Assembly: GCA_024280885.1 (NCBI GenBank)
Contig: JAJRPF010000052.1
Location: 59,225 to 123,224, forward strand
Direction: 5' to 3'
Length of the DNA: 64,000 nt
DNA from: Planctomycetota bacterium
GTDB lineage: Bacteria > Planctomycetota > JAJSAM01 > JAJVHW01
Part shown: positions 40,117 to 49,272 of the stretch, one piece after another
Layout: each line of letters starts with the position of its first letter
Position numbering within the stretch: the stretch's first letter is position 1
The notes under the pieces: model-generated
Databases searched by the model: none
Told to the model about the DNA's origin: nothing
What the model saw: the letters and a program-made list of their open reading frames with translations, nothing else
Made by a program: the position numbers and the translations under genes

Positions 40117-42093
40117 ATGAGAACCTCCACCAACATCCGTCATTCCAGCGCACGCGTTTCCAGCGCAGGTGGCCTCACGGCCGGAATACGGGGAGCTCTC
40201 AGGATGACCGCGGGCATGTCGCTTGCGCTCATCGCTGCGCTCGCGCTCGCGGGCTGCACGCAGAGCGATGGCTCCGAATTGCTCGGCAGCGCCAATCCCG
40301 CGCCACAGCAGATGGAGCCCTCCGCCAATGAGGCTGGCGCCAAAGACCCTGTGCGCCTGCCGAAGCCGGTCGCGCAGCCTGAGTCAGCCCGCCCGATCGA
40401 CGCGGACACCGTGCGCGCGCTCGCTGAGGAAGTCGCGCGACTGCGGGCGCAACTTGCCGATGTGCAGGGCGAGATGGCCTCGAACGACGCACCAATCAAC
40501 GACGCCCCAGTCGTCGCCTCCGAGGACGAGACGGCGGAGGACGCAACCGGCGGGCCCCCTGCTCCGTTCATCACGCCTGTCGGCGGCGCTGAGCCGCTCG
40601 TGGGCGAGCCCGTCGAAGAGCCTCCGGTGATCGAGCGCGAGGTCCTGATCGACGAAGGCGGCGCGGGCGCAGAAGGACTGAGCGAGGTGCCGATCGAAGA
40701 CGAGCCCTTCGAACAGGAGATCGTCGTCGTCGAGGAGCCCGAGCCTGAGGTGATCTACGAGCAAGTCGTGTACGACGACCAGACTGTCTACCAGTGGGTG
40801 CCCTACGGCCACGTGCACTACATCGGCTGCGGCCACCACTACTACGGCTGCTCAGACCACCCCTGGTACTACAGCCTCGGCGGGTCCGTCGCGTTCCACG
40901 TCAGCGGCAGCGACTGGTACGGCTACGTCGGCTACGGGCGCCCCTACAGCTACTACCACTACGGGTACTGGAACCGCGGCTACGACTACGGCTACGACCA
41001 CCGGTACCGCAGCAACTACTACAACGATAACTATGGCAAGAATGGGCACTACGCCCGAGACGGCGGCCGCAAGCGCAGCAAACGCAGCTTCAGGCGCGGG
41101 TACCAGGATGGCCTCGAGGACGGCATTGGCACCGACCGCAACGGCCGCTCGGCCGGTCGCGGCGGAGCCAACGGCGCCAACGGCGCACGCGGTGACGGCA
41201 GCCGTGGCGCCGCAGCAGCGAAGGGGCGCACCCGCGAGCGGCAAGGTTCCGCTCCCGCAAGCACCACGGCCGGCCGTGGGGCCAAGGCCCCGTCGCGCCC
41301 GGGCGGCGAGTCACCGGGCGCTGGCAGCAGCAGCAGTTCCGCACGCGGCGGACAGCGCGGATCGTCGGCACGCACTACGTCTGGACGCACGACGTCCGGA
41401 CGCACGGGGCGGCGCTCGAGCGTCCCGGTCGTCGGAGCGGATCGTTCACGCGGTGTCTCGTCGCGGGCATTCGGCAGCGACGCGGCCCGGCAGCGAGCGC
41501 GAAGCGGCCTGACGTCGTCTTCGCGGACGCGGTCGGCCACCGGCGGATCTGCAACACGCAGTGCGGGGACGACGCGGAGCACTGGGACGCGGAGTAGCCG
41601 CTCACAGGTGCGCACGTCACGACCGTCGACGCGGCAGACAACGACCAGCAGACGGGCAACCACTGGACGCGCAACGACGCGGAGCAGTTCCCGCCCCACG
41701 TCTTCACGCCGCGCTACGTCATCCCATCGCACGACGTCATCACGGCGGACAACGCCCTCAACTTCGATACGGCGCTCCTCGACGGGTCGCCCGATCAGGA
41801 CATCGTCAAGCCGCTCACGGTCGACCGGGTCACGGGCTGGGAGTTCGCACTCCACGCGCTCCGCGACGCGCGGGTCCAGCTCCCATCGCTCGTCCTCGGC
41901 TCGTTCAACGCCTTCACGCTCTTCGAGTCGCTCCACCGGTCGTTCGTCGGGCCGCTCTTCGAGTCGCTCGGTCGGGCGCTCTTCTGGGTCACGCTCCAGC
42001 GGCCGCTCGTCGAGCCGAGGTCGCTCTTCGGGAGGCCGAAGTGGAGGCGGGCGGAGTAGTGGACGCGGCGGGTCGCGAGGCCGCGGCCGGTAG
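40117..42093 (+). CDS. Lipoprotein with Tyr/Gly-rich domain and long Arg/Ser/Thr-rich tail
   Basis: A 658-residue protein. The signal segment MTAGMSLALIAALALAGC has a perfect LAGC lipobox. ATG 40117 has GGAGA about 7 nt upstream, but ATG 40204 (GGAG 8 nt upstream) would remove an unusually long N-region and is a good alternative. After the lipobox come an acidic Pro-rich stretch with a short coiled segment, then a Tyr/His/Gly-rich region (VPYGHVHYIGCGHHYYGC, SDWYGYVGYGRPYSYYHYGYW), then a tail of roughly 300 residues made almost wholly of Arg, Ser, Thr and Gly. Acidic front and highly basic tail suggest surface adhesion or mineral/polyanion binding. Confidence 0.75.
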   Translation: MRTSTNIRHSSARVSSAGGLTAGIRGALRMTAGMSLALIAALALAGCTQSDGSELLGSANPAPQQMEPSANEAGAKDPVRLPKPVAQPESARPIDADTVRALAEEVARLRAQLADVQGEMASNDAPINDAPVVASEDETAEDATGGPPAPFITPVGGAEPLVGEPVEEPPVIEREVLIDEGGAGAEGLSEVPIEDEPFEQEIVVVEEPEPEVIYEQVVYDDQTVYQWVPYGHVHYIGCGHHYYGCSDHPWYYSLGGSVAFHVSGSDWYGYVGYGRPYSYYHYGYWNRGYDYGYDHRYRSNYYNDNYGKNGHYARDGGRKRSKRSFRRGYQDGLEDGIGTDRNGRSAGRGGANGANGARGDGSRGAAAAKGRTRERQGSAPASTTAGRGAKAPSRPGGESPGAGSSSSSARGGQRGSSARTTSGRTTSGRTGRRSSVPVVGADRSRGVSSRAFGSDAARQRARSGLTSSSRTRSATGGSATRSAGTTRSTGTRSSRSQVRTSRPSTRQTTTSRRATTGRATTRSSSRPTSSRRATSSHRTTSSRRTTPSTSIRRSSTGRPIRTSSSRSRSTGSRAGSSHSTRSATRGSSSHRSSSARSTPSRSSSRSTGRSSGRSSSRSVGRSSGSRSSGRSSSRGRSSGGRSGGGRSSGRGGSRGRGR

Positions 42094-42128
42094 TCAAGCA
42101 GGCTCGCCGGACGACCGATGGAGGAGAT

Positions 42129-42587
42129 GTGCCCCATCTCGTCTCGTCGGACGCGCTTCCGAAGCGGTCATACACACCGGAGAGTGCGACGCGCGCGCTC
42201 CCGCTACTGCGCGCGATCGTTCGCGACGCGCACGAGTCCTACGTGGACCTCAGGGCCAGCATCGCCGCGCACAATGAACACCTCCGGGGTGAACATCTGA
42301 GCGGTGACCACGTGCGGATCGCGGACCTCTCGAGTGCCGAGGATCTGCCGGAGTCGCTGCGCGACAGGCTGGCGACGCTCCACGAACACATCGGAGAACT
42401 CCGCGAGTTGGGCGCGCGACTTCTCGATCCTGAGCTGGGAATCGTGGTCGTCGATGGAGAGATCGCCGGACAATCGGCGCATCTGTGCTGGAAACTCGGC
42501 GAAAATTCGTTCCGCTACTGGATGCCTCTCGGCTCGGGATACGATCAGCGACGACCGATTCCCGACGCCCGCCCTGCCGCGCAATAA
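42129..42587 (+). CDS. DUF2203-family protein
   Basis: A 152-residue protein from GTG 42129 with GGAGG upstream. The DUF2203 pattern is present: YTPESATRALPLLRAIVRD, a helical hairpin (LRDRLATLHEHIGELRELGARLLDPELGIVVVDGEIAGQSAHLCWKLGENSFRYW in outline) and a terminal GSGYDQRRPI. The conserved DG ... LCW.LGE ..Y. block is diagnostic. Function of the family is unknown. It lies 35 nt after the Arg/Ser-rich lipoprotein gene. Confidence 0.85.
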   Translation: MPHLVSSDALPKRSYTPESATRALPLLRAIVRDAHESYVDLRASIAAHNEHLRGEHLSGDHVRIADLSSAEDLPESLRDRLATLHEHIGELRELGARLLDPELGIVVVDGEIAGQSAHLCWKLGENSFRYWMPLGSGYDQRRPIPDARPAAQ

Positions 42588-42801
42588 TCGCGATCCTTTT
42601 GGCCTCCGCGAGCCTGAGAACACGTATTTGTGTTTAGAATTTCACTTTACAGGCCCCGCCGCTCGTCTAGATTCAGGGGTTTTAGTTCGCACGCTATTGG
42701 AAAGTGCTCAGGACAGGCTCGGGAGTGGTTCCCGCAGGCTTCTGAAAGCGCACGAGTGACACCGCCCCCCGCAGCGTGCAAGAATACGTGGAACGCACGG
42801 A
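42588..42801. promoter_or_regulatory. AT-richer upstream region of the ferritin-like gene
   Basis: This 214-nt gap contains an AT-rich patch (about 42627-42655, with TTGTGTTTAGAATTTC and then ACTTTACAGG) that stands out from the GC-rich surroundings and is the most likely promoter area for the ferritin-like gene. Spacing between -35- and -10-like hexamers is not convincing. Confidence 0.35.
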
Positions 42802-43341
42802 ATGACCATGACCGCCGAGACCACCGCCGAGATCCACGCCGCTCACGAGGACACTCGTAAGATCCTCGACCTCAGCATCTTTTGGAAGACGCTGACGTCG
42901 CAGTATTACGAGTTCCTCTCTAAGGTCGTTAGCGACCCGATCATGAAGCAGCGATTCCGGCTCATGGCTTCCGAAGAGCGCGACCACCGCAAGATCCTGC
43001 GTAAGTACCGCAAGGAACTCGTGGGGAGCAGCCAGGTCTCGCTCTCAGCCGAGGACAAGAAGCGCCTGAAGAGCCGCTTCGTGTTCCTCGAGGTCAAGGA
43101 CCGCTCGTCGATGGACGTCGCGATCGACTGCATCCTCCGCGGAGAGCAGCAGTCGAACCGCTTCTTCAACCAGGCTTCGTCCCGGATTGACAACCGCGAA
43201 GGACGCATCTTCCTCAGGCTCCTGGCCGAGGAAGGACTCATTCACCGGAGCATGGTGGAAGAGCTAATGGATTACGCCAACTCACGTGAGATAAGGTTCA
43301 GTAAGAACAGTGCCGCAATCGCGGCCGCCGCACGCAGGTAG
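42802..43341 (+). CDS. Ferritin-like diiron-domain protein
   Basis: A 179-residue helical protein with a rubrerythrin-like pattern of metal ligands: Glu37 (SQYYEFLSKVV), Glu59 and His62 (MASEERDHRKIL), Glu115 (LRGEQQSNRFF), Glu144 and His148 (LAEEGLIHRSMVEEL). The second ligand pair has E-x3-H rather than E-x2-H spacing. No rubredoxin domain is attached, but a small C4 zinc-ribbon protein gene follows 98 nt downstream. It probably handles peroxide or iron; an oxidoreductase role is an inference from the family. Confidence 0.82.
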   Translation: MTMTAETTAEIHAAHEDTRKILDLSIFWKTLTSQYYEFLSKVVSDPIMKQRFRLMASEERDHRKILRKYRKELVGSSQVSLSAEDKKRLKSRFVFLEVKDRSSMDVAIDCILRGEQQSNRFFNQASSRIDNREGRIFLRLLAEEGLIHRSMVEELMDYANSREIRFSKNSAAIAAAARR

Positions 43342-43439
43342 ATCGGGGACACGGGGTTCCCGAATAGCTGCGTACCCGACGGACCGAGACAGGTCCCGTT
43401 GGTTTTCGTATCGACGACGACCCCACACAGGAGGCTGCG

Positions 43440-43589
43440 ATGGAAGGCTACTGCGTTAAGTGCCGCGCCAAGGTCGAGATGTCCGACGCCGAGGAAGTCA
43501 CGATGAAGAACGGCAAGCTTGCCATGAAGGGGAAGTGCAGCAAGTGCGGCACCGGCATGTTCAAGATCATGCCGTCAAAGAAGAAGTAG
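43440..43589 (+). CDS. Small C4 zinc-ribbon protein, DUF5679-like
   Basis: A 49-residue protein from ATG 43440, with AGGAGG upstream. It reads MEGYCVKCRAKVEM at the start and KGKCSKCGTGMFKIMPSKKK at the end, giving two C-x2-C knuckles about 25 residues apart. This matches the DUF5679 zinc-ribbon type, which is basic and of unknown role, perhaps nucleic-acid-binding. Confidence 0.85.
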   Translation: MEGYCVKCRAKVEMSDAEEVTMKNGKLAMKGKCSKCGTGMFKIMPSKKK

Positions 43590-43729
43590 CCCCACGCGCC
43601 CCCCTGGCTCAAGCCGAGGGTGGTCAGCTGAGCGAGCCATCTAGGGCGCACGACGTGCGTTGAGGTGGCTCGTCTCGATTCAGGGCGTCGATTGCGGGCT
43701 CTCTGTAGTGCCCCCGAGGAGTGGACTCC

Positions 43730-45517
43730 ATGCCCGATGCGGAAGAAGCGGCGACCTCCGAAGCCCGGCCCGGGGGCTGTCGTCGGTGGTTCGTCGCCGG
43801 GGCTCTGATCGTCTGGCTCTGGTCCACGTTCGCGCACGGCTACGGGACGGACGTGGCGCGCCGCATCTTCACGTGGGCACAGATCGCCGGCAATCTGCAC
43901 CCGGATGGCGGCGGCGCAGGAATGCACGCGGTCGAGTCGATCATGCAGGTGGTGTTCGTCTCCACGCTCGCGGGGATCGTAGGCGTCATCGCCTGGCGAC
44001 TGCGCGAACTGGATGGCGCGCAGTGGCGGGCGCGGCTCTTCCCGTGGGCGCTCTGGGGCTGCTTCATCTGCTTGATTTGGAAGACCGTCATCGTGTACTC
44101 CACCGAGCTGGTGCACTTCGCACAGTACGGGTTGATCTCAGCGCTTCTGTGCGCGGCCATCGATCGCGGCGCGCGCCCCCGGCTGGCGTTCCTCATCGCC
44201 ACCGGCCTGGGAGTCCTGGACGAGGCCTGGCAGCACTACGGCCTGGCGGTCTGGATCGAGGGCAATCTCTCCCACGGCCTCGACTGGAGCGACCTGATCC
44301 TGAACGCTGCCGGGTCGTGCGGCGGCGTGCTGATCTTCGTCGCCGGCGCTCGCGGCGCGCGCTCGACCGAGACCTCTGATCGATGGTTCCTCGGCGTGAT
44401 CGCCGCGCTGGGCGCGGCGCTGCTGCCGCTGCTGCTTCTCGATCGCGCCACGCTTGCGTCGCTCTTCGGCTCGTACACCTACCACCCATTCTGGAACGAG
44501 CTCGAGAACGGTAAGCCCGTCCACTGGATGACACCCATCGACGGCATTCCGCTCTTCGTGGCCTCGGTGCTCTTTCTTGGTCTGGTGATCGGAGGCCGCC
44601 GGGCCTTCGCGACCCGTAGTGTCGCCTTGGCTCTGTTGCTGCTCGTCACGTTGAGTATCCAGCCTCCCAGCCGACTCGGTGGCAGGCCGGTGCACGAGGT
44701 CGTCCCCACGACGACGGCGCGGCGGGTCGCCCCCGGCAGCGTCGTCGTCGACGGGGTGTTGAACGAGACCGCATGGATCGACGCGCCGCGTATCGGGCCG
44801 TTCGTCCACTCCATCTCCGGCGAGGGCTGGGTCTTGCTCGGAGGCGGCGACCGCGTCCCGCTGGCGCCGACGTACGCGCGAATTGTGTGGGACGACCGCG
44901 CCCTCTACATCGCGTTCGAAGCAGAGGACGCCGACGTGTGGGGCCGCCCCCTGGGCCGCGATGACCCGACGCTTCCGGGTGACGAGGTGGTCGAGGTCTT
45001 TCTGGACCCGGATGGAGACGAGGTCACCTACTACGAGTTCGAATTCAGTCCTCTCAACGTCCAGTACGACCTCTTCAATCTGATCCCGGAGCCGCCCGCA
45101 GATTTCAACCCCACGGCGACATTCATCGGCCTCGCCGATTGGGACGCGCGCGACATGGTCAGCGCCGTCGACGTCCGGGGGACCCTCGACCACGTGGCGG
45201 AATGGAGCCCCGCCGTCCCCGGCCCGCGCGACACCGACCAGGGATGGACGATCGAGATCGCGATCCCGTGGAGTGCGTTCCGCACCACGACGACGCCGCA
45301 CGCCACGTCGCGGGTATCGCTGCCACCCGTTCCCGGCGATCAATGGCGTCTGGGGCTGTTCCGTGTCGAGCGCCCACGCGTCTCACCCGTAGACGGCACC
45401 CCTCTGACGCGCGGCGACGCGTCTCGCTTCGCCCAGTTTCAGGGGTGGTCGCCCACCCACCGACCATCGTTCCATCGGCCGTCACGTTTCGGCATTCTGG
45501 AGTTTCTAGCGGAGTGA
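43730..45517 (+). CDS. VanZ-like membrane domain fused to a CBM9-like domain
   Basis: A 595-residue protein; ATG 43730 has GAGGAG about 10 nt upstream (GTG 43721 is the longer alternative). The first 320 residues contain about eight hydrophobic segments with VanZ-like features (ELVHFAQYGLISALLCAAID and ATGLGVLDEAWQHY). After a linker (VVPTTTARRVAPGS), residues about 345-590 form a CBM9-like domain (VVDGVLNETAWIDAPRIGPF, YARIVWDDRALYIAFEAEDADVW, GDEVVEVFLDPDGDEVTYYEFEFSPLNVQYD). CBM9-like modules bind sugar ends. The combination suggests sensing or binding cell-surface glycans. Its last 12 nt overlap the end of the convergent TMTC-like gene. Confidence 0.85.
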   Translation: MPDAEEAATSEARPGGCRRWFVAGALIVWLWSTFAHGYGTDVARRIFTWAQIAGNLHPDGGGAGMHAVESIMQVVFVSTLAGIVGVIAWRLRELDGAQWRARLFPWALWGCFICLIWKTVIVYSTELVHFAQYGLISALLCAAIDRGARPRLAFLIATGLGVLDEAWQHYGLAVWIEGNLSHGLDWSDLILNAAGSCGGVLIFVAGARGARSTETSDRWFLGVIAALGAALLPLLLLDRATLASLFGSYTYHPFWNELENGKPVHWMTPIDGIPLFVASVLFLGLVIGGRRAFATRSVALALLLLVTLSIQPPSRLGGRPVHEVVPTTTARRVAPGSVVVDGVLNETAWIDAPRIGPFVHSISGEGWVLLGGGDRVPLAPTYARIVWDDRALYIAFEAEDADVWGRPLGRDDPTLPGDEVVEVFLDPDGDEVTYYEFEFSPLNVQYDLFNLIPEPPADFNPTATFIGLADWDARDMVSAVDVRGTLDHVAEWSPAVPGPRDTDQGWTIEIAIPWSAFRTTTTPHATSRVSLPPVPGDQWRLGLFRVERPRVSPVDGTPLTRGDASRFAQFQGWSPTHRPSFHRPSRFGILEFLAE

Positions 45518-47587
45518 CTCCAGGTAGTCGGTGGCCTCATCGATGGAGGGGTCGCGCCGCAGCGCCTCTCGGAACTGCCGGGTCGCGCCTTCGCGATCGC
45601 CCGTCACGACGTGGAGCCTCGCGAGCTCGACACGCGCGCTCGTTCCGGACGGATCGAGGGCGAGGGCGTCCAGGTAGACAGGGATCGCCTCGCCGACCAG
45701 TCCGTGGGCGGCAAGAGCGCGGGCCAGTCGCAGGCGCACGTCGAACGACTCGGGCTGCTGTTCACTGGCGCTGCGGCACCGTTCCACGGCAAGCGTCGGC
45801 GCCTGGAGCGCGACCAGCATTCTGACGAGATTGGTCCGCGCCTCCTTCAGATCCGGGTCCAGTTCCACAGCTCGGCGAACGTGCTCCACCGCCGTCGCGA
45901 CGACGCCCAGGTGCGCGTAGCAGAACCCGAGGTTGTTGCGTAGCCGCGCTTCCTTGGCATGCTGCTCCGGCTCTCTCGCGAGCTGATCCAGCGCGCGCTC
46001 GAACACCGCAACGGCACGGGCGTGACGATGCAGCGCCTGCAGCGCTGACCCGTAATTGTTCAGCAGGTCGAATGCCACGTCTCCGGGGAGCAACGCCGCT
46101 CGGTAGTGCTCCGCCGCCTTCTCGTAACGGCTGCGGAAGAAGTAGATCGTGCCGGCGTTGGTGTGAGCCTTCACGTGCGTGGGCATCAACTCCGCGGCGT
46201 GGAGGAAGTGCCGCAGGGCCGGACCCTGCCCGCCGGATGCCTCGGACTTCGGCAGCAGCGCGAGCCCGAGGTTGAACTGCGCACGGGGGTTCTTCGGAGA
46301 CTTTGCGACGACGTCCGACCACATGCGCATCGGGTCGGAGTACACCGCGTTCCGCTGGACGGTCAGCGCTACGAGCCCCGAGGTCGTCGTCGCCACCAGC
46401 ACCCATGCGATGATCCGTCGTGCTCCCGAGGGCCGCACGGCGCGCCGCAGGACCGCGTGGCATCCGAGCACCGCCGCGACCACACAGGGGATCAACGCCA
46501 GGTACATCCGATGCTCGACCATGTAATCGCCCAGCGGGAAGAAGCTCGAACTCGGCGCCAGGACCAGGAAGAAGGCCGCGCCGATCCAACCGACGAACGC
46601 GCGACGTCGAAGCGCTTCGATCGTCACCACCAGCAGCGCGCTCACGACAACGAACGAGGGCAAGAGCGTGGACGCGTGGTCGGCCGGGTGCCAACAGTGG
46701 TCGAAGTTGAGGTCCAGCGGCCAGAGAGCGAGCCGGAGGTACTCGATCAGGACGCGGCCTTGCGGCCACACGTAGTCGAACGTTGCGGGCGTGCCGGCGG
46801 ATGGTGCGAGCAGCACGAAGCGAGCTGGATTCGTCGCCAGCCACACCGCGGGAACAACCAGGAACGGAGCGATCAGGAACCCGTAGAAAGCCGCGCGTCG
46901 GCGGAACGGGGCAGCGAAGGAGCCGCTCACCGCGACGGCGTCGAACAAGTACAACGTGAGCGGAGCGGTCGCGATGACCTCCTTGCACCCAAGGCCCGCG
47001 TAGAACGCCAGCACGCTCGCTGCGAGCCACGCCCGGCGAGATCGATCCGAGTCCGCGTCGATCGCTCTCACGAGTCCGTAGAGGGTGAACAGGTATGCGA
47101 GCGCCATCATGACCTCGGACCGCTGCACGATGTAGGTCACGGCCTGCGAGTTGAGTGGATGAACCACCCAGATCAGGGACACCGCGACGGCGATCCGCGC
47201 TGCGCCGCCCCCGGACGCGCCGACTCTCGGAAGTCGCAGGGTGCGCCGGACAAGCCCGTACAGAGTCAGGGCCGCCAGAAGGTGGAGCAGCAGCGTGAGC
47301 GCGTGATACGACCAGACGTTGTCACCGCTGATCGCGCGATTGACGGCCAGGGAGTAGAACGCAAGCGGCCTGAAACTCTCGCCCATGGCGACGGTCGGGG
47401 GCCACAAGACCTGCAGATCGGGGTTGTGGACGATCCACGGCAGGTCGTCGAGCAGGAAAGCGCCAGCGAAGCTGTTGTGATAGGCGACGCAGCCCGCCAC
47501 AACGACCGAGAGCAGGTACAGCCAGTCGGCGCGCGTCACGGGGAGCGGTCCATGCGTCTCGATCAGTCGGCGCTCGCGTTGCGCCAC
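45506..47587 (-). CDS. TMTC-like integral membrane protein with C-terminal TPR repeats
   Basis: A 693-residue protein from GTG 47587. The N-terminal 420 residues have about ten membrane segments. The first loop holds FAGAFLLDDLPWIVHNPDL, resembling the acidic DD motif of TMTC/GT-C glycosyltransferase-like proteins, and the next segments follow (SFRPLAFYSLAVNRAISG, AVTYIVQRSEVMMALAYLFTLYGL). The C-terminal 260 residues are TPR units (NPRAQFNLGLALLPKSE; AHTNAGTIYFFRSRYEKAAEHYRAAL). The family is linked to O-mannosylation in eukaryotes and is frequent but unassigned in bacteria. The gene ends inside the convergent VanZ-CBM9 gene by 12 nt. Confidence 0.83.
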   Translation of the reverse strand: MAQRERRLIETHGPLPVTRADWLYLLSVVVAGCVAYHNSFAGAFLLDDLPWIVHNPDLQVLWPPTVAMGESFRPLAFYSLAVNRAISGDNVWSYHALTLLLHLLAALTLYGLVRRTLRLPRVGASGGGAARIAVAVSLIWVVHPLNSQAVTYIVQRSEVMMALAYLFTLYGLVRAIDADSDRSRRAWLAASVLAFYAGLGCKEVIATAPLTLYLFDAVAVSGSFAAPFRRRAAFYGFLIAPFLVVPAVWLATNPARFVLLAPSAGTPATFDYVWPQGRVLIEYLRLALWPLDLNFDHCWHPADHASTLLPSFVVVSALLVVTIEALRRRAFVGWIGAAFFLVLAPSSSFFPLGDYMVEHRMYLALIPCVVAAVLGCHAVLRRAVRPSGARRIIAWVLVATTTSGLVALTVQRNAVYSDPMRMWSDVVAKSPKNPRAQFNLGLALLPKSEASGGQGPALRHFLHAAELMPTHVKAHTNAGTIYFFRSRYEKAAEHYRAALLPGDVAFDLLNNYGSALQALHRHARAVAVFERALDQLAREPEQHAKEARLRNNLGFCYAHLGVVATAVEHVRRAVELDPDLKEARTNLVRMLVALQAPTLAVERCRSASEQQPESFDVRLRLARALAAHGLVGEAIPVYLDALALDPSGTSARVELARLHVVTGDREGATRQFREALRRDPSIDEATDYLESLR

Positions 47588-47629
47588 GCGGGCCGTGCGC
47601 GTGGCCCGGATCTCAACGACCGACGGCCT

Positions 47630-49051
47630 CTACCGCATGTCCATGACATCGGCCTGATCGACCCGGATGTCGATCCGAAGCGGGATCTTCGGATCCTGGG
47701 TACCAAGGGGTGTGACCATCACGGTTCCGGTCAGGATCACGTCTGCCGGCCCATCTGTCGGGTCGGAGCCGAACACGAGTTCCAGTGTGTCCTCGTCGGC
47801 GGCGAAGAAGTCCTGACCATCGGGACCCTCGGGGAAGAAGAACAGTCCCGGCGACTGGCCGTCGGAGTGTGGGAACTGCACCGTCACCGGGACTCCCGGG
47901 GTGATCGGGATCGAACCGAGGACGAAGAGTTCGAAGGTGAAGAGAACGCTGTCGTCCGACGAGTTGCGCACGGTGATCTCGACCAGCGTGATCCCATCGG
48001 GCGAAGTCTCCACCACGACGGCGCCGACGACGGCGTTCATGACGGCGACTCCATCGGCCGTGAGGGACGCGGACGTCGTGCTGACCAGGTCGCCACCGCC
48101 GCCACCACCGCGGACGGGCGGTGCGTCGGGGACGCTGACGGGTTCGAACGGCGTCGGGCGGAGCGCTCCGGTCGTCGAGGACCTGAGCCCCGCCATGTAG
48201 CTGCCGACGACCGCGGTACTGTCTGCCTGTCGCCAGTAGGCGACCGAAAGCGACGGGTCGAGGTCCGCGACATCGAACGCGAACCCTCGCCCCGTATCGA
48301 AGATCGTGACCTGCGTCGGGGAACCGTCGGGGTCGGGGACGTCCGATCCGGCGACGAGCACAGCGATGTCTGCGTCCGACGTGGCAGTGGTACCCAGGAT
48401 CGTGGGCGTCGAGAGCGGCCGATCCGGTACGCTCCCGAGCGACGGAGGACTCAGCTTGGGCGGAACACAGTTGACGTGCGTGAAAGCGAGTCCGGCGCCG
48501 GCCACAGTCGTCCGGAACTTCTCGGACGACTTGGTGATCGTGCGGTCGCCGCCCGCCCAACCATCGGAGAATCCGCGGGTGAGCAGGTCCACCGCGCCTC
48601 CCGTACCCGGGAAACGCGAATTGAGCGTGCTCGCGCCGAGGCGCCGTAGCGCGGCGCTGTCGGCGACATCGGCGTAGCCCCCCTCGATCGAACCGAGTGC
48701 GGAGTTGTGGAAGCCTGCGACGGCGTCGAGGTACGCACGGAAGAGCCCGACCAACTGCGCATGAGGAACTGCCTCGCCCGACGTCGCTTCCACCCCGGAG
48801 AGTTGCGCGACGTTCTTCCCCGACTTCGCCGCCTTGGTGAGCGCCTTGATCACCTTCGCGGTCGCGCGGGCCTTCACGCGGATGCTCCTCGCCACGGTCT
48901 TCGTGATCGCCTTGGCGTCCTTCTCGGCGTCCTTCTCGATCTTGGCGTTCGCCGAAGCGACCGGGTCCTTCTTGGCATCGGCAGACGGGGCGAAAGCCGC
49001 GAAGGCGACCCCGAGTGAGACGAGCGCAAGCGCTGCAAGTCGAATTCTCAT
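47630..49051 (-). CDS. Secreted protein, unknown function, lineage-specific type
   Basis: A 473-residue protein from ATG 49051. Signal peptide MRIRLAALALVSLGVAFAAFAPSADAKK is cleaved after ADA. A Lys/Ala-rich helical segment follows (ASANAKIEKDAEKDAKAITKTVARSIRVKARATAKVIKAL in outline), then a helical middle (VGLFRAYLDAVAGFHNSALG) and a beta-rich C-terminal half with a GGGGGG linker (VRGGGGGGDLVS). No catalytic motif is seen. It precedes the TMTC-like gene by 42 nt on the same strand and may be co-transcribed. Confidence 0.78.
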   Translation of the reverse strand: MRIRLAALALVSLGVAFAAFAPSADAKKDPVASANAKIEKDAEKDAKAITKTVARSIRVKARATAKVIKALTKAAKSGKNVAQLSGVEATSGEAVPHAQLVGLFRAYLDAVAGFHNSALGSIEGGYADVADSAALRRLGASTLNSRFPGTGGAVDLLTRGFSDGWAGGDRTITKSSEKFRTTVAGAGLAFTHVNCVPPKLSPPSLGSVPDRPLSTPTILGTTATSDADIAVLVAGSDVPDPDGSPTQVTIFDTGRGFAFDVADLDPSLSVAYWRQADSTAVVGSYMAGLRSSTTGALRPTPFEPVSVPDAPPVRGGGGGGDLVSTTSASLTADGVAVMNAVVGAVVVETSPDGITLVEITVRNSSDDSVLFTFELFVLGSIPITPGVPVTVQFPHSDGQSPGLFFFPEGPDGQDFFAADEDTLELVFGSDPTDGPADVILTGTVMVTPLGTQDPKIPLRIDIRVDQADVMDMR

Positions 49052-49272
49052 CGTCGTCCTCCGGACCACTCGACACAGGCCGTCGCCCCGCCGAGTCTGT
49101 CGTGACACCCAGATATAGCGCAAGCGCGAGGCGCTGACAACGCGCTTCCGTCGTCCGCAGCGGTTCCGCAACGAAGTGCCGGCACCCACTCGGCGAAGAG
49201 CGCGGCGCAGCAGGCGAAGACGCGGGCACGTGGTCGTCTCGACTTGAGGTCGCCGGGAGGCACAGCCGCGGA

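Noticed and set aside
41049-42137. 362-codon minus-strand frame opposite the Arg/Ser-rich tail
   Set aside because: It is an Arg/Glu/Val-rich mirror of simple codon repeats, lacks a start site with ribosome binding sequence and has no domain. The plus frame has a lipobox and proper start.
46106-48649. 847-codon open frame on the plus strand opposite the TMTC-like and secreted-protein genes
   Set aside because: It is antisense to two well-supported genes, spans their boundary, is Arg/Asp/Gly-rich as expected from high-GC codon bias, and shows no domain or signal.
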